A DNA stretch of 64,000 nt, from assembly GCA_041390465.1 (NCBI GenBank), contig JAWKPW010000004.1, positions 41,783-105,782 on the forward strand, written 5' to 3'. The DNA is from JAABRU01 sp041390465 (GTDB taxonomy: Bacteria > Desulfobacterota > Desulfobacteria > Desulfobacterales > Desulfococcaceae). How positions within the stretch are numbered: position 1 is the stretch's first letter; the number at the start of each line of letters is the position of its first letter. Made by a program: the position numbers and the translations under genes. Shown here one piece after another: positions 9,643 through 19,677 of the stretch. The notes beneath the pieces were generated by a model, which was not told where the DNA came from, searched no databases, and worked only from the letters and a program-made list of their open reading frames with translations.

Positions 9643-9997
9643 TGGTGGAGGCGGCGGGAGTTGAACCCGCGTCCGAAAATATTCCACATCGGCATCTACA
9701 TACTTATCCTGAAAACTGAATCTCGCTTTTCAGGTCTCCTTCAGGCGGGATACGCTGAAAAGCCAGCCTGTGAGAATTTGCCTTTTCCGGGCCAGGCGAC
9801 CGGAAGCGGCTATCCTGCAAAGTCGACGCCCTTGGCAGATCCGCAGGAGAAAATCTGTCAGGACGATGGCCGACTAAGCGGCCATGGCGTAGTTATAATC
9901 GTCTGCGATTATGTTTAATTCCCGCGTTTAACGAGCAGCCGGAAAGCTCGGTATGCAGCCTATGCTTCTTTATCCCCGTCGAAGCCATTTCGCCCCC
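9643..9997 (-). ncRNA. ssrA: Transfer-messenger RNA (tmRNA)
   Basis: The 5' end GGGGGCGAAATGGCTTCGACG (trimmed here at 9997) pairs with CGCCTCC before an encoded CCA at the 3' end (9643-9645), making a seven-pair acceptor stem. The TTCAACTCC T-loop is present. The tag frame starts at the GCA at 9906 and ends at the TAG at 9874, giving ADDYNYAMAA. tmRNA rescues stalled ribosomes with SmpB and adds this tag for proteolysis. A consensus promoter lies 58 bases upstream. The length of 355 nt is usual. Confidence 0.97.
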
Positions 9998-10054
9998 TTA
10001 AGGGTGAGGGAATCTGTCTGAAAGAACATTTTGATTGCTATTCAATATGAATGT

Positions 10055-10083
10055 ATTATAATGAAGACATCTCTGTTTGTCAA
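10055..10083 (-). promoter_or_regulatory. Consensus sigma-70 promoter for ssrA
   Basis: On the minus strand TTGACA (10083-10078) and TATAAT (10060-10055) are separated by exactly 17 bases. Transcription would start near 10048, about 50 bases before the mature tmRNA end. It is the best sigma-70 promoter match seen in the window. Confidence 0.9.
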
Positions 10084-10251
10084 GACGATTGCGATGATTT
10101 CTCCGGATTTCTGAACACATGACTTCAATGCAACTTTAAACAGATACCTGAAAAAACGGCATACTGTTGTCAAAAACCTGCTTGCTGCCCTGAAAATTTT
10201 TTTGGATTTCTGCACAGGATCTGCCCTGCTTTCAGAAAAAAATACTGCTGA

Positions 10252-10762
10252 CATGAAAACTCAGATAACTGGCCAAAACAGACTTGCAAAACGTTCAGGG
10301 GAGAATGAGCGAACTTTTCTGCCTCTGATGAGAAGGATACTGCACTGCATTTTCCTGTATGTGTGGGCATTTCCGAACACATGTATGGGAATCCCCTTTG
10401 TTCTCATGGCCTTGTGTCCGGGTGGCAATATCCGGTGGGTCAGAGGGGTTTTGGAAGTCAGCGGCCCGATTATTGACAAATTTCTGAAAAACTGCATTCC
10501 GGTTATTGGAGGAGCATCTGCCATGACGCTGGGACATATTGTCATAGGCAGAGATCCGGAATGCCTGAATTCCGCTCGAATCCATGAACTGGTTCATGTG
10601 CGCCAGTGTGAAAGATGGGGGCCTTTTTTTATTCCGGCATACTTCACAGCCACCCTTGTCGCCTTTTGCAAAGGCCGAGATCCTTATCTGGGAAACAGAT
10701 TTGAACGGGAAGCATACGAAAAGGAGGCAGAAGAACAGAAAAAACAGGATGGGCAACTGTAA
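10252..10762 (+). CDS. Putative membrane protein with HExxH-like motif
   Basis: About 170 residues. A hydrophobic stretch (LHCIFLYVWAFPNTCMGIPFVL) is followed by VRGVLEVSGP, then GASAMTLGHIVIGRD, then HELVHVRQCERWGPFFIPAYFTA, and the protein ends with FEREAYEKEA. The conserved pattern of GHVV-GR, HE-x-VHVRQ-ERWGP and a FEREAY tail occurs in a widespread uncharacterised family. HELVH fits the HExxH zinc-binding pattern, but a third ligand is not proven. The start is uncertain: ATG at 10252 or 10328, and neither has a clear ribosome site. It sits alone between tmRNA and repeats. Confidence 0.7.
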
Positions 10763-11050
10763 TACCAATTCTCTGCTGAAACCATATGTTGCGGAAGGCA
10801 AAGCCGATTCTCCGCAGATTTTGCACAGTCCTGTCCGTTTTTTGTGACCTTTGTGCCTTCCTTATGTCCTTTGCGGCTGCCCTTTCAAGGTGTGAGAAAT
10901 AATCATTTAACATCAGGTTGTTGCAGACAGCCTTTTTTGATGTTGTCTGTCTGTGGTTGTTGCGATCTACGGAGTTGCCCTGACCGGTTCGTGACTCACC
11001 TTGAAAGGGCTGGTCCTTTGCGGTTAAAATTTCAAAGGAGAATTGGTATA
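10762..11050. repeat. Dispersed TIR element split by a second MITE
   Basis: The left terminus ATACCAATTCTCTGCTGAAA and the right terminus AAAGGAGAATTGGTAT bracket the usual interior (TTTGTGACCTTTGTGCC, GTCCTTTGCGG, GGTTAAAAT). The interior is interrupted at 10877-11012 by another element flanked by an 11-bp duplication. Confidence 0.75.
10877..11012. mobile_element. IS4-derived MITE with 11-bp target duplication
   Basis: 136 bp with ends CTGCCCTTTCAAGGTG and its near-inverse CACCTTGAAAGGGCTG. GTCCTTTGCGG occurs immediately on both sides (10866-10876 and 11013-11023). The tips match those of the complete IS4-family element at 60970-63245, and the copy at 28981-29129 has a homologous interior in reverse orientation. 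It is non-coding and would need the IS4 transposase in trans. Confidence 0.85.
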
Positions 11051-11080
11051 AAATCTGCAAAAAGGTTGGAAGCAAAACGC

Positions 11081-11115
11081 AAAAAAGGGAAAGGTCAAAA
11101 CCTTTCCCTTTTCAT
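11081..11115 (-). terminator. Rho-independent terminator after qmoC
   Basis: AAAAGGGAAAGG and CCTTTCCCTTTT pair around a six-base loop, followed on the minus strand by a run of T. It lies about 125 bases past the qmoC stop and would end the apr-qmo transcript. Confidence 0.75.
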
Positions 11116-11239
11116 TTTTTGGCAGTGGGTCAAACAGCTTGCTTTCCTGATTTCAAACCTGCGTTTCACGCAGAAAAAGATTGTGAAGCACTGCTTTGCT
11201 TTCTCAACCGTGACCCATTTTTTCTTGCTTCTGACTTAC

Positions 11240-12388
11240 TTATTTCCTGCCTGTGTATTCCGCATAAGCCATTGCCACTGTTCTGTAAATGATATGCCCG
11301 AATTTGGAGAAGGGCAGACAGATAAAAAATGTCCAGATACAGATCAGGTGCAGAAAATAAATGGTATAGGACATACCGGCCGCTCCGCCGAGACGTGTCA
11401 TCTGCGTCAGCATACCGGTCAGGCCCAGGGCCAGCGCCAGTCCCACAATGAACCAATCTTTGTAAGCCGAAACCTGATCGCTTTTGCTGATCCGATCCTT
11501 GATCATCAAAGCCGCACCGATAATCAGGGACACACCCGCAATGTTGCCCAGCCATTTCACCGGGTTCAACTGGGAATAAGGGCCGTGGATGCCGAAAATG
11601 TACAGCACCACAAAAAAGATATTGGTCACAACAAAAAGTCCCAGGAACCCGAAAAACACCATCATGTGCGAAGTGGCTCTTTCCGCATTCTCTCCGCATT
11701 CCGTAAATTTCTTGTGCTGCAAAATACCGGGAATCACCTTGATCAGCGCCAGCACAAACCCCTTGGGATCAATCTTCTCTTTGTCCGTCTTCCCGTTTGC
11801 CAGCGCATCTTTGTGAATGTCAGCCGCAAAACGCTTCAGCCCCAGCCCAAATACAGCAAGGGAAAAGAAAAAAGTCGGAATCATCACAATGTCCACCAGC
11901 GTGGTGTGGATGAATTTGGCATGAACAATGGCATCCCCGCCCGGAGTGAAATCCAGAAAATGCAGCCCGAACAGATTGCCAATCAGACCGATGACAAGAA
12001 AAAGAACAGCGGGAATGGCCAGAAGAACGGGCAGTTTTTTCGGATCATTGATCATATCAGCCAGTTTTTTCGGCTCCGCATATTCCTTTATGGCATAAGA
12101 CCGCACAGCCGCCAGCACATCACCCGGTTTTGCCCCCCTCGGACACAGACTGGTGCAGTCCCCGCAGTTGTGGCATAGCCAGATATCCCCGTTGCCCACC
12201 AGCCTGTCCTTCAGTCCCCAGGAAGCCGCTATCATCTCTTTTCTCGGAAACGGCCGGTTGTCCGGAGAAATGGGACAGGCCACAGCACAGGTCGCACACT
12301 GATAGCACTTTTTCAGATCTCCTCCGCCAAGCCCGATTACTTCATTGATAAATCCCACATCCGGCTCAAGCATATGTCTGTCTGTCAT
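11240..12388 (-). CDS. qmoC: Quinone-interacting membrane-bound oxidoreductase subunit QmoC
   Basis: 382 residues, the usual length. The N-terminal HdrC-like part has two 4Fe-4S motifs: C28-x2-C31-x2-C34-x3-C38 (CYQCATCAVACP) and C72-x2-C75-x2-C78-x3-C82 (CHNCGDCTSLCP). From about residue 118 on it is a HdrE-like membrane domain with six hydrophobic segments that would hold haem b and exchange electrons with menaquinone. QmoABC passes electrons to AprBA for APS reduction. The gene is intact, with GGGAGG ahead of the ATG. It ends the aprB-aprA-qmoA-qmoB-qmoC series, and a terminator follows. It lies 97 bases after the qmoB stop, across a short repeat array. Confidence 0.95.
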   Translation of the reverse strand: MTDRHMLEPDVGFINEVIGLGGGDLKKCYQCATCAVACPISPDNRPFPRKEMIAASWGLKDRLVGNGDIWLCHNCGDCTSLCPRGAKPGDVLAAVRSYAIKEYAEPKKLADMINDPKKLPVLLAIPAVLFLVIGLIGNLFGLHFLDFTPGGDAIVHAKFIHTTLVDIVMIPTFFFSLAVFGLGLKRFAADIHKDALANGKTDKEKIDPKGFVLALIKVIPGILQHKKFTECGENAERATSHMMVFFGFLGLFVVTNIFFVVLYIFGIHGPYSQLNPVKWLGNIAGVSLIIGAALMIKDRISKSDQVSAYKDWFIVGLALALGLTGMLTQMTRLGGAAGMSYTIYFLHLICIWTFFICLPFSKFGHIIYRTVAMAYAEYTGRK

Positions 12389-12407
12389 TTTTCATTAACC
12401 TCCCTGT

Positions 12408-12485
12408 TTGTCAGTTGACAGTGTGCAGTCATCAGTTTTCTGCCTGCTGTTCACTGACAACTGTTCACTGACAACTGTTCACTGA
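12408..12485. repeat. Heptad tandem repeat array between qmoB and qmoC
   Basis: TCAGTTGACAGT-type units are followed by repeats of CACTGACAACTGTT, which are their inverse, so the array can fold back on itself. Similar arrays occur at 16195-16380 and 35557-35688. It fills most of the qmoB-qmoC spacer. Confidence 0.75.
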
Positions 12486-14804
12486 TTAGAAGCCTTTGAA
12501 CGGGTTCGGGCCCAGCGCCTCAACAGATTCCACAAAATCATTGATGATCTTCGGCACGTTGTCATATTCATCAATGGCTATCTCAAACTGTGCCACCCGC
12601 TCCACTTCCAGGGCCAGACTTGCCAGCGCGTCACCAATCTTTTTCATCCGGATCTGGGCCAGCTCACTGCCCTTCACAAAATGGCACTGGTAATCATCCC
12701 CATGTTTGCACCCCAGCAGGAACACCCCGTCCATGCCCTGGGACAGGGCATCCTTAATCCAGATCACATTCACAGATCCCAGGCACCGCACCGGAATCAG
12801 GCGCACATCCGCAGAATAGGACAGTCCTTTCAGTCCGGCAATGTCCAGAGCAGGCAGCGCATCGTTTTCGCACACCAGCCCCAGAATCCGCAGCGGCGGC
12901 TCCGAATAATCATCCGTGGACGGAACCTTCACGGCCTTGACCATGGAACCGATGCTGTCAATATTGTAATCCGCAAACCCGATGATGCGCTCCGGACAGG
13001 CCCCCATGCACGTGCCGCACCGTCTGCATCTTGTGGGATTCGGCTTGGGCGTGCCTTTTTCATCATCATCCAGCGCACCAAAGGGGCATTCCTCTGTGCA
13101 CCGCTTGCACTGCGTGCATCTCTGGAAAAAGAAATCCGGAAACGTCATGTCCCCGGAACGGGGATGCACGGCCACACCCCGGTTCGAGCATTCCACGCAC
13201 TGAATGGCCTTCAGCGCCGCACCCGAGGCATCCTCCACAGACTCCTCAAAGGTCATGCTGCGGCGGATGGCACCGGCCGCATAAATCCCGGTCCTCTGGG
13301 TCTCATACGGAAAACAGATGAAATTGGAATCACAGTACCCGTTGAACAGACCAATGTCCCGGAACCCCGGGCCCTGACGGTAGGCCAGATTGATCACCGG
13401 ATCATCCGCAGTGACCGGAACCATGCCGGTTCCCAGCACCACCATGTCAGCCTTCACCGCAATCTTTTCCCCCAGCAGCGTGCTGTCCGCCTCCACAACC
13501 AGACCCGTGCCGTTTTTGGCAACCTTCACCACCTCGCCCTTGGTCAGGAAAATGCCCGGATCCTGCTGCACGGTTTTGTAAAAATTCTCATTCAGCCCCG
13601 GGGTCCGCATATGCTGGTAAAAAATGTAGGACTTGCCGTCCGCATAATCCTCGCGCACATACTTGGCCTGCTTCAGCGCCACCATGCTGGTCACCGCACC
13701 CGCATAACTGAAATCCGCATCACGTCACTTTGGCTCTGCACAAACCACCGATTTGGCCGGCCTGCTTCGTCAGACCAGACCACAGACGCCGCGGCCATTT
13801 CCTCAAACTGGTGGTTGGTCTTTCCACATCGAGGCGGGCTTCCGTATCCCAAATGGGCAAATTCCCCTCAGCAGAGTTTGTACGGACGCCACCCGCAAGC
13901 CAGAATCCACGGCTGAACTTCTCCCCATTCGGATCAGCCTTCAGAATGTCAACTTTGCCCTTGTTGTATTCCAGATACACCTCATGCAGCTTTTCCGCCT
14001 CCAGTTCCTTTGAAACATCCACCTTCATCTCCTGGAAGCGGCGGAAAGGGACATCAAGCTCAATCTTCTCCCCCGGTTTCTTCAAAGTCACCGTGAAATC
14101 CCCAGGCTGCCCGCGATACGCGCCACCACAGGAGGTTTCTTCCTGATGTTGGGATACTTCTCCATCTCATCAATCTTGGACTGCACCACAGAGGGAATCA
14201 GACTGTCATAGGGCCACCCCATGGGGGTCTGCTTGCGCACTTTGGCCGCATATCCCCCCAGGTAAGACTCCTTTTCCACTATGGTGACCTCATATCCCAT
14301 CTTCGCGGCATCAATGGCTGCGGAAATGCCGCTCACACCGCCGCCGATGACCAGAATCCGGCTCGGAGAAATTCTCCAGTTTGTAAGGCTCCGGCAGTTT
14401 TATTTTCTGCACCCGCGCCATGCCCATGCGGATGTAATCCTCGGCCATCATCTGAACCCGGTCAAAATTGTCCGCATCCGCTTTTTCCTCTTCGCTCAGC
14501 ATGAAGACACAGACCGGGGATGGGACCACACCACACCTTCCCGCAGATTGACCCGATCCACAATGCAGCCGTCAAATTTGAAAACATCAAAGTTCACCCG
14601 CCGGGAGCAGGCCCCCATCACCAGGGTGTTGACCCCGCCCTCAATATCTTTCCTCAGGGCAGCCAGCCCCTCTTTTCCGCAAAAACAGGAATGTGTGCTG
14701 ACAGGAAGTCCCTCCTCCTCAGGAACAGCGCACAGGGCCTTTATATCCAGAGCCTCCCCGATTCCGCACCCTGTGCAGATATATACACCGTATTTCTTGT
14801 CCAT
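12486..14804 (-). pseudogene. qmoB: QmoB, with several frame breaks
   Basis: QmoB is an HdrA/MvhD-like flavin and iron-sulfur subunit of the Qmo complex, normally about 750 residues. The start at 14804 reads MDKKYGVYICTGCGIGEALD. The FAD motif RILVIGGGVSGISAA is at about 14310-14370. The long intact part from 13694 carries two ferredoxin motifs (CTQCKRCTEECP, CRRCGTCMGACP) and an MvhD-like C-terminus (GLVCENDALPALD, LGCKHGDDYQCHF). The frame shifts near 14510, 14365, 14110, 13840 and 13715, mostly by one base. The residues between shifts are well conserved, so local sequence error and recent decay are both possible. It is essential for sulfate reduction unless another copy exists. Confidence 0.9.
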
Positions 14805-14867
14805 GAATATCCTCCTGGTTTCAGTGCGCAGTCAGCCTGTCTGTCCCGGCTGAAAACTGCCTCACTG

Positions 14868-16139
14868 TTATCTGTTCGCAATGGTCTGAATCGCCTTCAG
14901 AGCCATGCCGGTTGCATTCTGGTTGGACGAAACCACATCCGCAGGTTTGTTCGCGCACCCTGCCGCAAACATTCCTCCCTTTGCAAAGTCGTTGAGGATG
15001 AATCCGTCTTCCGTGTATTCCAGATCCGCCGGCAGTTTCACATTCGCGGCACTCGGCTGCATGCCCGTGGCCAGCACGGCCATGTCCACTGTCTGGTGAA
15101 TCTTTTCCCCGGTCACAGCATTCTCCGCTGTCACAGTGATCCTTCTGCTCTCCGGTTCCTCACTGACTGCGGCAACCTTGCCCTTGATAAAGAAGATATT
15201 CGGATCTTCCTTGATTTTGCTGTAAAATTTTTCATACCGCTGCCCCGGAGCCCGCAGATCAATGTAAAAAATGTAAATCCTGGCATCCGGATACAGTGCG
15301 CGCGCTATACGTGGCCTGCTTGAGCGAGGCCATGCAGCAGATATAGGAACAGTAAGGCAGATGGTTTTCATCCCGTGAACCCGCACACTGCACAAAGGCC
15401 ACACTCTCCGGAGCCCTGTCATCCGAGGGACGCAGGATTTTCCCCCCGGTGGGTCCGTTGAGCTGCGCCATCCGCTCCATCATCATGTTGGTCACAATGT
15501 TGCGGTATCTGCCAAACCCCAGATTGTCAATCCGGTTCGCATCATAGGGCTCCCAGCCCGTGGCCCACACAATGGAACCCACATTCAGACTCACGGTTTT
15601 GGCCTCCCTTATCCAGATCCACCGCATCGCACCCGGAAGGCCTCTTTGCATCGTTTCGCATCCTCTGTGCCGACAATCCGCGGAGAAATCACATACCGGG
15701 CAGGAAAGGCCATCTCATGGGGCAGATACGCGGCCTTGATTCTGTCCATGCCGAAATTGAACTCATTGGGAACCTCTGCCGTGCACACCTTTGCACATTC
15801 CCCGCAGCACGTGCAGTTCGCATTCACATATCTGGGACTCAGCTTCACACGGACCTCATAATTCCCGGGTGCGCCCTCCACCTTTTCCACCTCGGCGAAA
15901 AACGAACACTTTGATGTTCGGATTGTCCAGCGATCCCGCCTGAAATTGATCTCCAGACCGCAGGTCGTGGTTCCTAACGGGAAAATACTGATTGAGCTGC
16001 GCCACTTCTCCCACCAGTTCAGGATACTTTTTCATTAAACACCTGTACCACTTCCGCAGCTTCAAGGGCTGCGGTCAGGCCGCTGATCCCCCCCACAACC
16101 AGAATGCTCCCGCTGGCAGGGTTTGTCTGTCTGTTGTCA
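14868..16139 (-). pseudogene. qmoA: QmoA, with several frame breaks
   Basis: QmoA is the HdrA-like FAD subunit (about 410 residues) of the Qmo complex. The start at 16139 reads MTTDRQTNPASGSILVVGG. Pieces in different frames give VAQLNQYFP, TCGLEINFRR, a CTCCGECAKVC iron-sulfur motif, FVQCAGSRDENHLPYCSYICC, and the C-terminal part ending ATGMALKAIQTIANR at 14868. The frame changes near 16040, 15980, 15890, 15620 and 15300. Between 16040 and 15960 several bases differ from what the family requires, so the local damage is more than a single slip. It lies between aprA and qmoB in the usual order. Confidence 0.88.
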
Positions 16140-16194
16140 TGCTGTCCCTCCGTCCATCAAAAATTTTTGTTTGACCACGTACTTTCATCTCTGA

Positions 16195-16380
16195 TTCCCT
16201 GTGTGTCAGGTGTCAGGTTTTCCGTGTGGAGTTTTCCGTGTCAGGTGTCAGGTGTCAGGTTTTCGGTGTCGGGTGCACAGCGCCCCCACGAACACCTGAA
16301 ACCTCACCGAACACCTCACACCGAACACCTGAAACCGAACACTCACACCTGACCTCGAACACCTGAAAAAAAACCTCAGG
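16195..16380. repeat. Inverted heptad array between aprA and qmoA
   Basis: The first half repeats TCAGGTG units (three in a row at about 16240-16262). The second half repeats the complement, GAACACCTGA. The two halves flank a GC-rich centre (CACAGCGCCCCC), so the whole could form a long stem. A transcript from aprA to qmoA must cross it. Confidence 0.75.
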
Positions 16381-16465
16381 CATCGCATGACACCGGAGGT
16401 TTCTTAGTTCACTGATTGCCGGATCCCGGAATCATACAGTCCATTCCGATTTCCCTGTCAGTCCG

Positions 16466-18429
16466 TTACGGAATAAGTTTGATGTAGTCTCTCTTGAAAA
16501 CAGACCATTCCTTTTTGTCGGATCAAACTTGGAGTTGATAAAAGCAGGAGCAGTTCTTGTCATCCTGTCCCGGATAGTCGTACAGTAGTAGAAGCCCGGA
16601 TAACGGGTTTCCTTGCGAGACGAATGTGACGCAGATGGGATTCCCACTGTCAGATCCAGTGAATGATCTCCCAGGCTCTCATCAACTCATGCAGATCACC
16701 GGCTACCAGTTTCTCATAGTCTCGCGCATGGTCTGCGACAGATCCATCACGACTTCCAGGTTCTTGCAATTGGTCAGGTAATAGGTAGTGCCCGCGCCAT
16801 ATTCGTACGTGGCCTTCATCAGACGGTACATCATCACGTTGGGTTTCAGGTAATTCGGGTGATGTCCTCGGCCGTTTACCTCGCACAGTTGGCCAGATAC
16901 CGTGCGCACCGGTTTGTAAACAATGTCCACCAGTTCCTGCGCACTCTGTTTCAAGGTGGGTTTGAAATCCTTGAAATCAACCGCATACCACCCTGCATCT
17001 GCTTCGCGGCAGTAAAGCTCGGCATAGAGCGAGGAGAACTTGTGGCTGAAGCAAGCTACACCGTCACCGGATGTGAACAGACCCTCCACTGTGGTCATCT
17101 GCTTGTAAACCTTGCCGTTGCGGGCGCTGATTTTGCAAGCATCCGAGACCAGTCAAAATCCGGGCGAACCCTGAACCTGCACCCGGAATGGGAACCCAGC
17201 AGGTAGGGCTCGGTCGGCATGATTTCAGAATTTTTCTTCTCCGGTTCACCAGTTCTGCTTCGCGCGCACCACCGTTGACCTGACCTGGAGTCATGTCCAA
17301 AAAGTCTTCCCAGGCCTCAGACTCCAGATAGCGAGCTCCTTCTTGTCCATGGTTTTTCCCAGGTTAGCCAGTGCAGTCACGGTGTCCATGATAATCGGGC
17401 CTGACCTTCCTTCATCTCCACCAGCATCAGATGGTTGCTGGACAGGTCGGTTAATGATGTGACTGTTCCGTAAGGAGCATATTTCTCCAGCTCCTTCTTG
17501 GCATGATCACTGGCCGCATAGTTCACACCCAGACCGTTGAGGGTTTTGGCCTTGAACAGCAGGAACCACGCACCCACAGGGCCGTAACCGTCCTTGAAAC
17601 GGGCAGGCGTGAAACGGTTTTCCATCATGGACAGCTCCGCACCCACTCTCATGGCCAAAGTGGTGGTGGAGCCCGAATTCCATACCGGATACCAGGCACG
17701 GCCCTTGCCCTCACCCACAGAACGGGGCTGATAGATGTTCACAGCGCCGCCGCAGGCAACCATCATGGTCTTGCATTTGATGATGTAAACCTTGTTTTCC
17801 CGCACAGAAAAACCGATCGCGCCGGCTATCTGATTCGGAACATTCGCATCCAGCAGCAGCTCAACAATGAAAACACGCTCCAGAATGTTGTCGTTTCCCA
17901 GCGCTTTTTTCGCAGCCTCGGCAACCACTCTCTTGTAGGATTCACCGTTGATCATGATCTGCCATTTGCCGGTGCGCACGGGCTGGGCTCCGGATTTCAG
18001 GGTGCCCATGGCCTGACCTTTCTTGCCATCCAGGTTTTTCCCCTCCTTGGACAGCTTCCAGATCGGCAGTCCCCATTCCTCAAACAGATACACCGAATCA
18101 TCCACATGACAGCCCAGGTCAAAGATCAGGTCCTCACGCACAATGCCCATCAGGTCGTTGCGGACCATCCGCACATAGTCATCCGGCGTGTTGGTTCCGA
18201 TAAAGGTGTTGATCGCGGAAAGACCCTGTGCAACCGCACCGCTTCTCTCCATCGCGGCCTTGTCACACAGCAGAACCGTCTGACCGTCCTTCATCCATTT
18301 TTTCACTTCAAACGCGGTTCCGCATGCTGCCATGCCGCCGCCGACGATCAAAATGTCAACTTCCTTCTCAACAACTTCCGGATCCTTTACGGCCTTGATT
18401 TCGCCCTTGGGTTTGTTCGGTAATGCCAT
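16466..18429 (-). pseudogene. aprA: Adenylylsulfate reductase alpha subunit, with frame breaks
   Basis: AprA holds FAD and reduces APS to sulfite and AMP. From the ATG at 18429 (AAGGAGG site) about 345 residues are intact, with EVDILIVGGGMAACG (FAD), AMERSGAVAQGLSAIN and GGAVNIYQPRSVGEGKGRAWYP. The frame then breaks near 17395, 17335, 17250, 17100, 16700 and 16600. Recognisable later pieces are SEIMPTEPYLLGSHSGC, MTTVEGLFTSGDGV, AVDFKDFKPTLKQSAQELVD, RKETRYPGFYY and the end RDYIKLIP with a stop at 16466. The usual length is about 660 residues, and the region still spans the full gene. It is 68 bases from aprB. Confidence 0.93.
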
Positions 18430-18497
18430 ACTTTATCCTCCTTAAAAATTTAACTGATAATTGATCGTTCAGATTCTTCTGTGAAAAATGATAAGGA

Positions 18498-18935
18498 CTA
18501 GGCCAGCGCCTGGGGTTTCGGAAGCTGTCTGCCGTCCACTTCCTCCGTGCACAGCAGATTGCTCTCCAAATCCTTGCCCTTCATGTTTTCATAAGCATTG
18601 GCAGCACCCTCAGGCGTGGTACGGATGGGGAACTTGAACCGTTTGATCAGGCCGTTTCTGAACTTGCAGGTCCACATCACATCCTCTGTGCCCATCATCG
18701 GCATAATGCTGCTTCCCATCGGCACAAAGTCCGCATACCCTCTCACCTCAATGGCCTGGGTCGGACAGATCTTCACGCAGGAAAAGCATTCCCAGCACTG
18801 ATCCGGCTCCTGGTTGTAGGCCTTCATGGCAGTGGGGTCCAGCACCATCAGGTCGTTCGGGCAGATGTACATGCAGGCTGTCTTGTCACCACCTTTGCAA
18901 CCGTCACATTTTTCCTGAATTACGAAACTCGGCAT
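18498..18935 (-). CDS. aprB: Adenylylsulfate reductase beta subunit
   Basis: 145 residues, intact. AprB is the electron-transfer subunit. The two 4Fe-4S clusters are bound by C10-x2-C13-x7-C21-x3-C25 and C47-x2-C50-x2-C53-x3-C57. The long insertion in the first motif (CDGCKGGDKTACMYICP) is characteristic of AprB. The C-terminal tail (PEGAANAYENMKGKDL) wraps round AprA in known structures. AGAGGAGG precedes the ATG. It is the first gene of the apr-qmo series; no clear promoter was found in the 180 bases upstream. Confidence 0.97.
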   Translation of the reverse strand: MPSFVIQEKCDGCKGGDKTACMYICPNDLMVLDPTAMKAYNQEPDQCWECFSCVKICPTQAIEVRGYADFVPMGSSIMPMMGTEDVMWTCKFRNGLIKRFKFPIRTTPEGAANAYENMKGKDLESNLLCTEEVDGRQLPKPQALA

Positions 18936-19677
18936 TTACAATACCTCCTCTTAACATTAGAATTAAAGGTTTACAATTACGTCAGAGTTACTCGCGGACA
19001 AATGATTCCGTCTGCACCTCCTTTCGTAAATTCAGCCGGAAAACTTTTTCCGACTGTTAATGCCCTTCCAAAACTGTAAAGAACAGACGAACCCGTTTCA
19101 GATTATTTACCAAAGAAAATATTTTACACTATAATCGGAATGAAGTAAATATTTTTTTTCATTTCTCCTGATTTTTTTTCCGTTTCCTCTGCCTGTTTCC
19201 TGTCCGGCATTTCCAATTTCCTGAAACAATTATATAAGTGTTTGACAGGTTGCAACAGGAAAGAATTGGATACAGGATTTTTCCCAAATATGAAATATTG
19301 CCTTCCCCCTCTGAATCTGCCGCAGTTCCCTAACACCCTTTGCTTCGTATGTCAATCGTTTTTGGAAGTTATGCGGACAAAATTCAAAACAGCACAGAGT
19401 ACGGGCGACAGGGAAGCGGGAGCTTTCTTTTGCTTCCCGCTCCCTCCCCTCCGCAGTTTCCCCGCCTGCATGGAATCCGGATCAGCATGGAAAGGAACTG
19501 TCTCCCAATTTTTGCATCCGCTTCATTCAAATTGCTGTCCTTAAGATGCCATTTCTGTGGTTCTGTGCGGTGACAGACTGTTTTCTGAACACCTGTGATA
19601 TTGACAATCTGGCAAAGGGGATTAATTTTCTGAATTTCAAAACCGGTATCAACTGACACAGAAAAAAGGAGAAACGC
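18936..19677. other. Divergent intergenic region
   Basis: It separates aprB (leftward) from the YkgJ-type gene (rightward). I see a G-rich leader with an AGGAGGTG-like sequence at about 19014-19022 and a purine/pyrimidine-mixed hairpin at about 19410-19445, but no gene. Promoters for both sides are expected here but not identified. Confidence 0.45.

Noticed and set aside
10844..12178. Long open frame on the plus strand opposite qmoC
   Set aside because: The minus strand encodes a clear QmoC with iron-sulfur motifs; the plus-strand translation is rich in His, Gln and Arg without domain features, as expected of an antisense shadow.
12681..13916. Open frame of about 410 codons on the plus strand
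   Set aside because: Antisense to qmoB, which is well supported; composition is that of a shadow frame.
17503..18423. Open frame of about 300 codons on the plus strand
   Set aside because: Antisense to the intact part of aprA.
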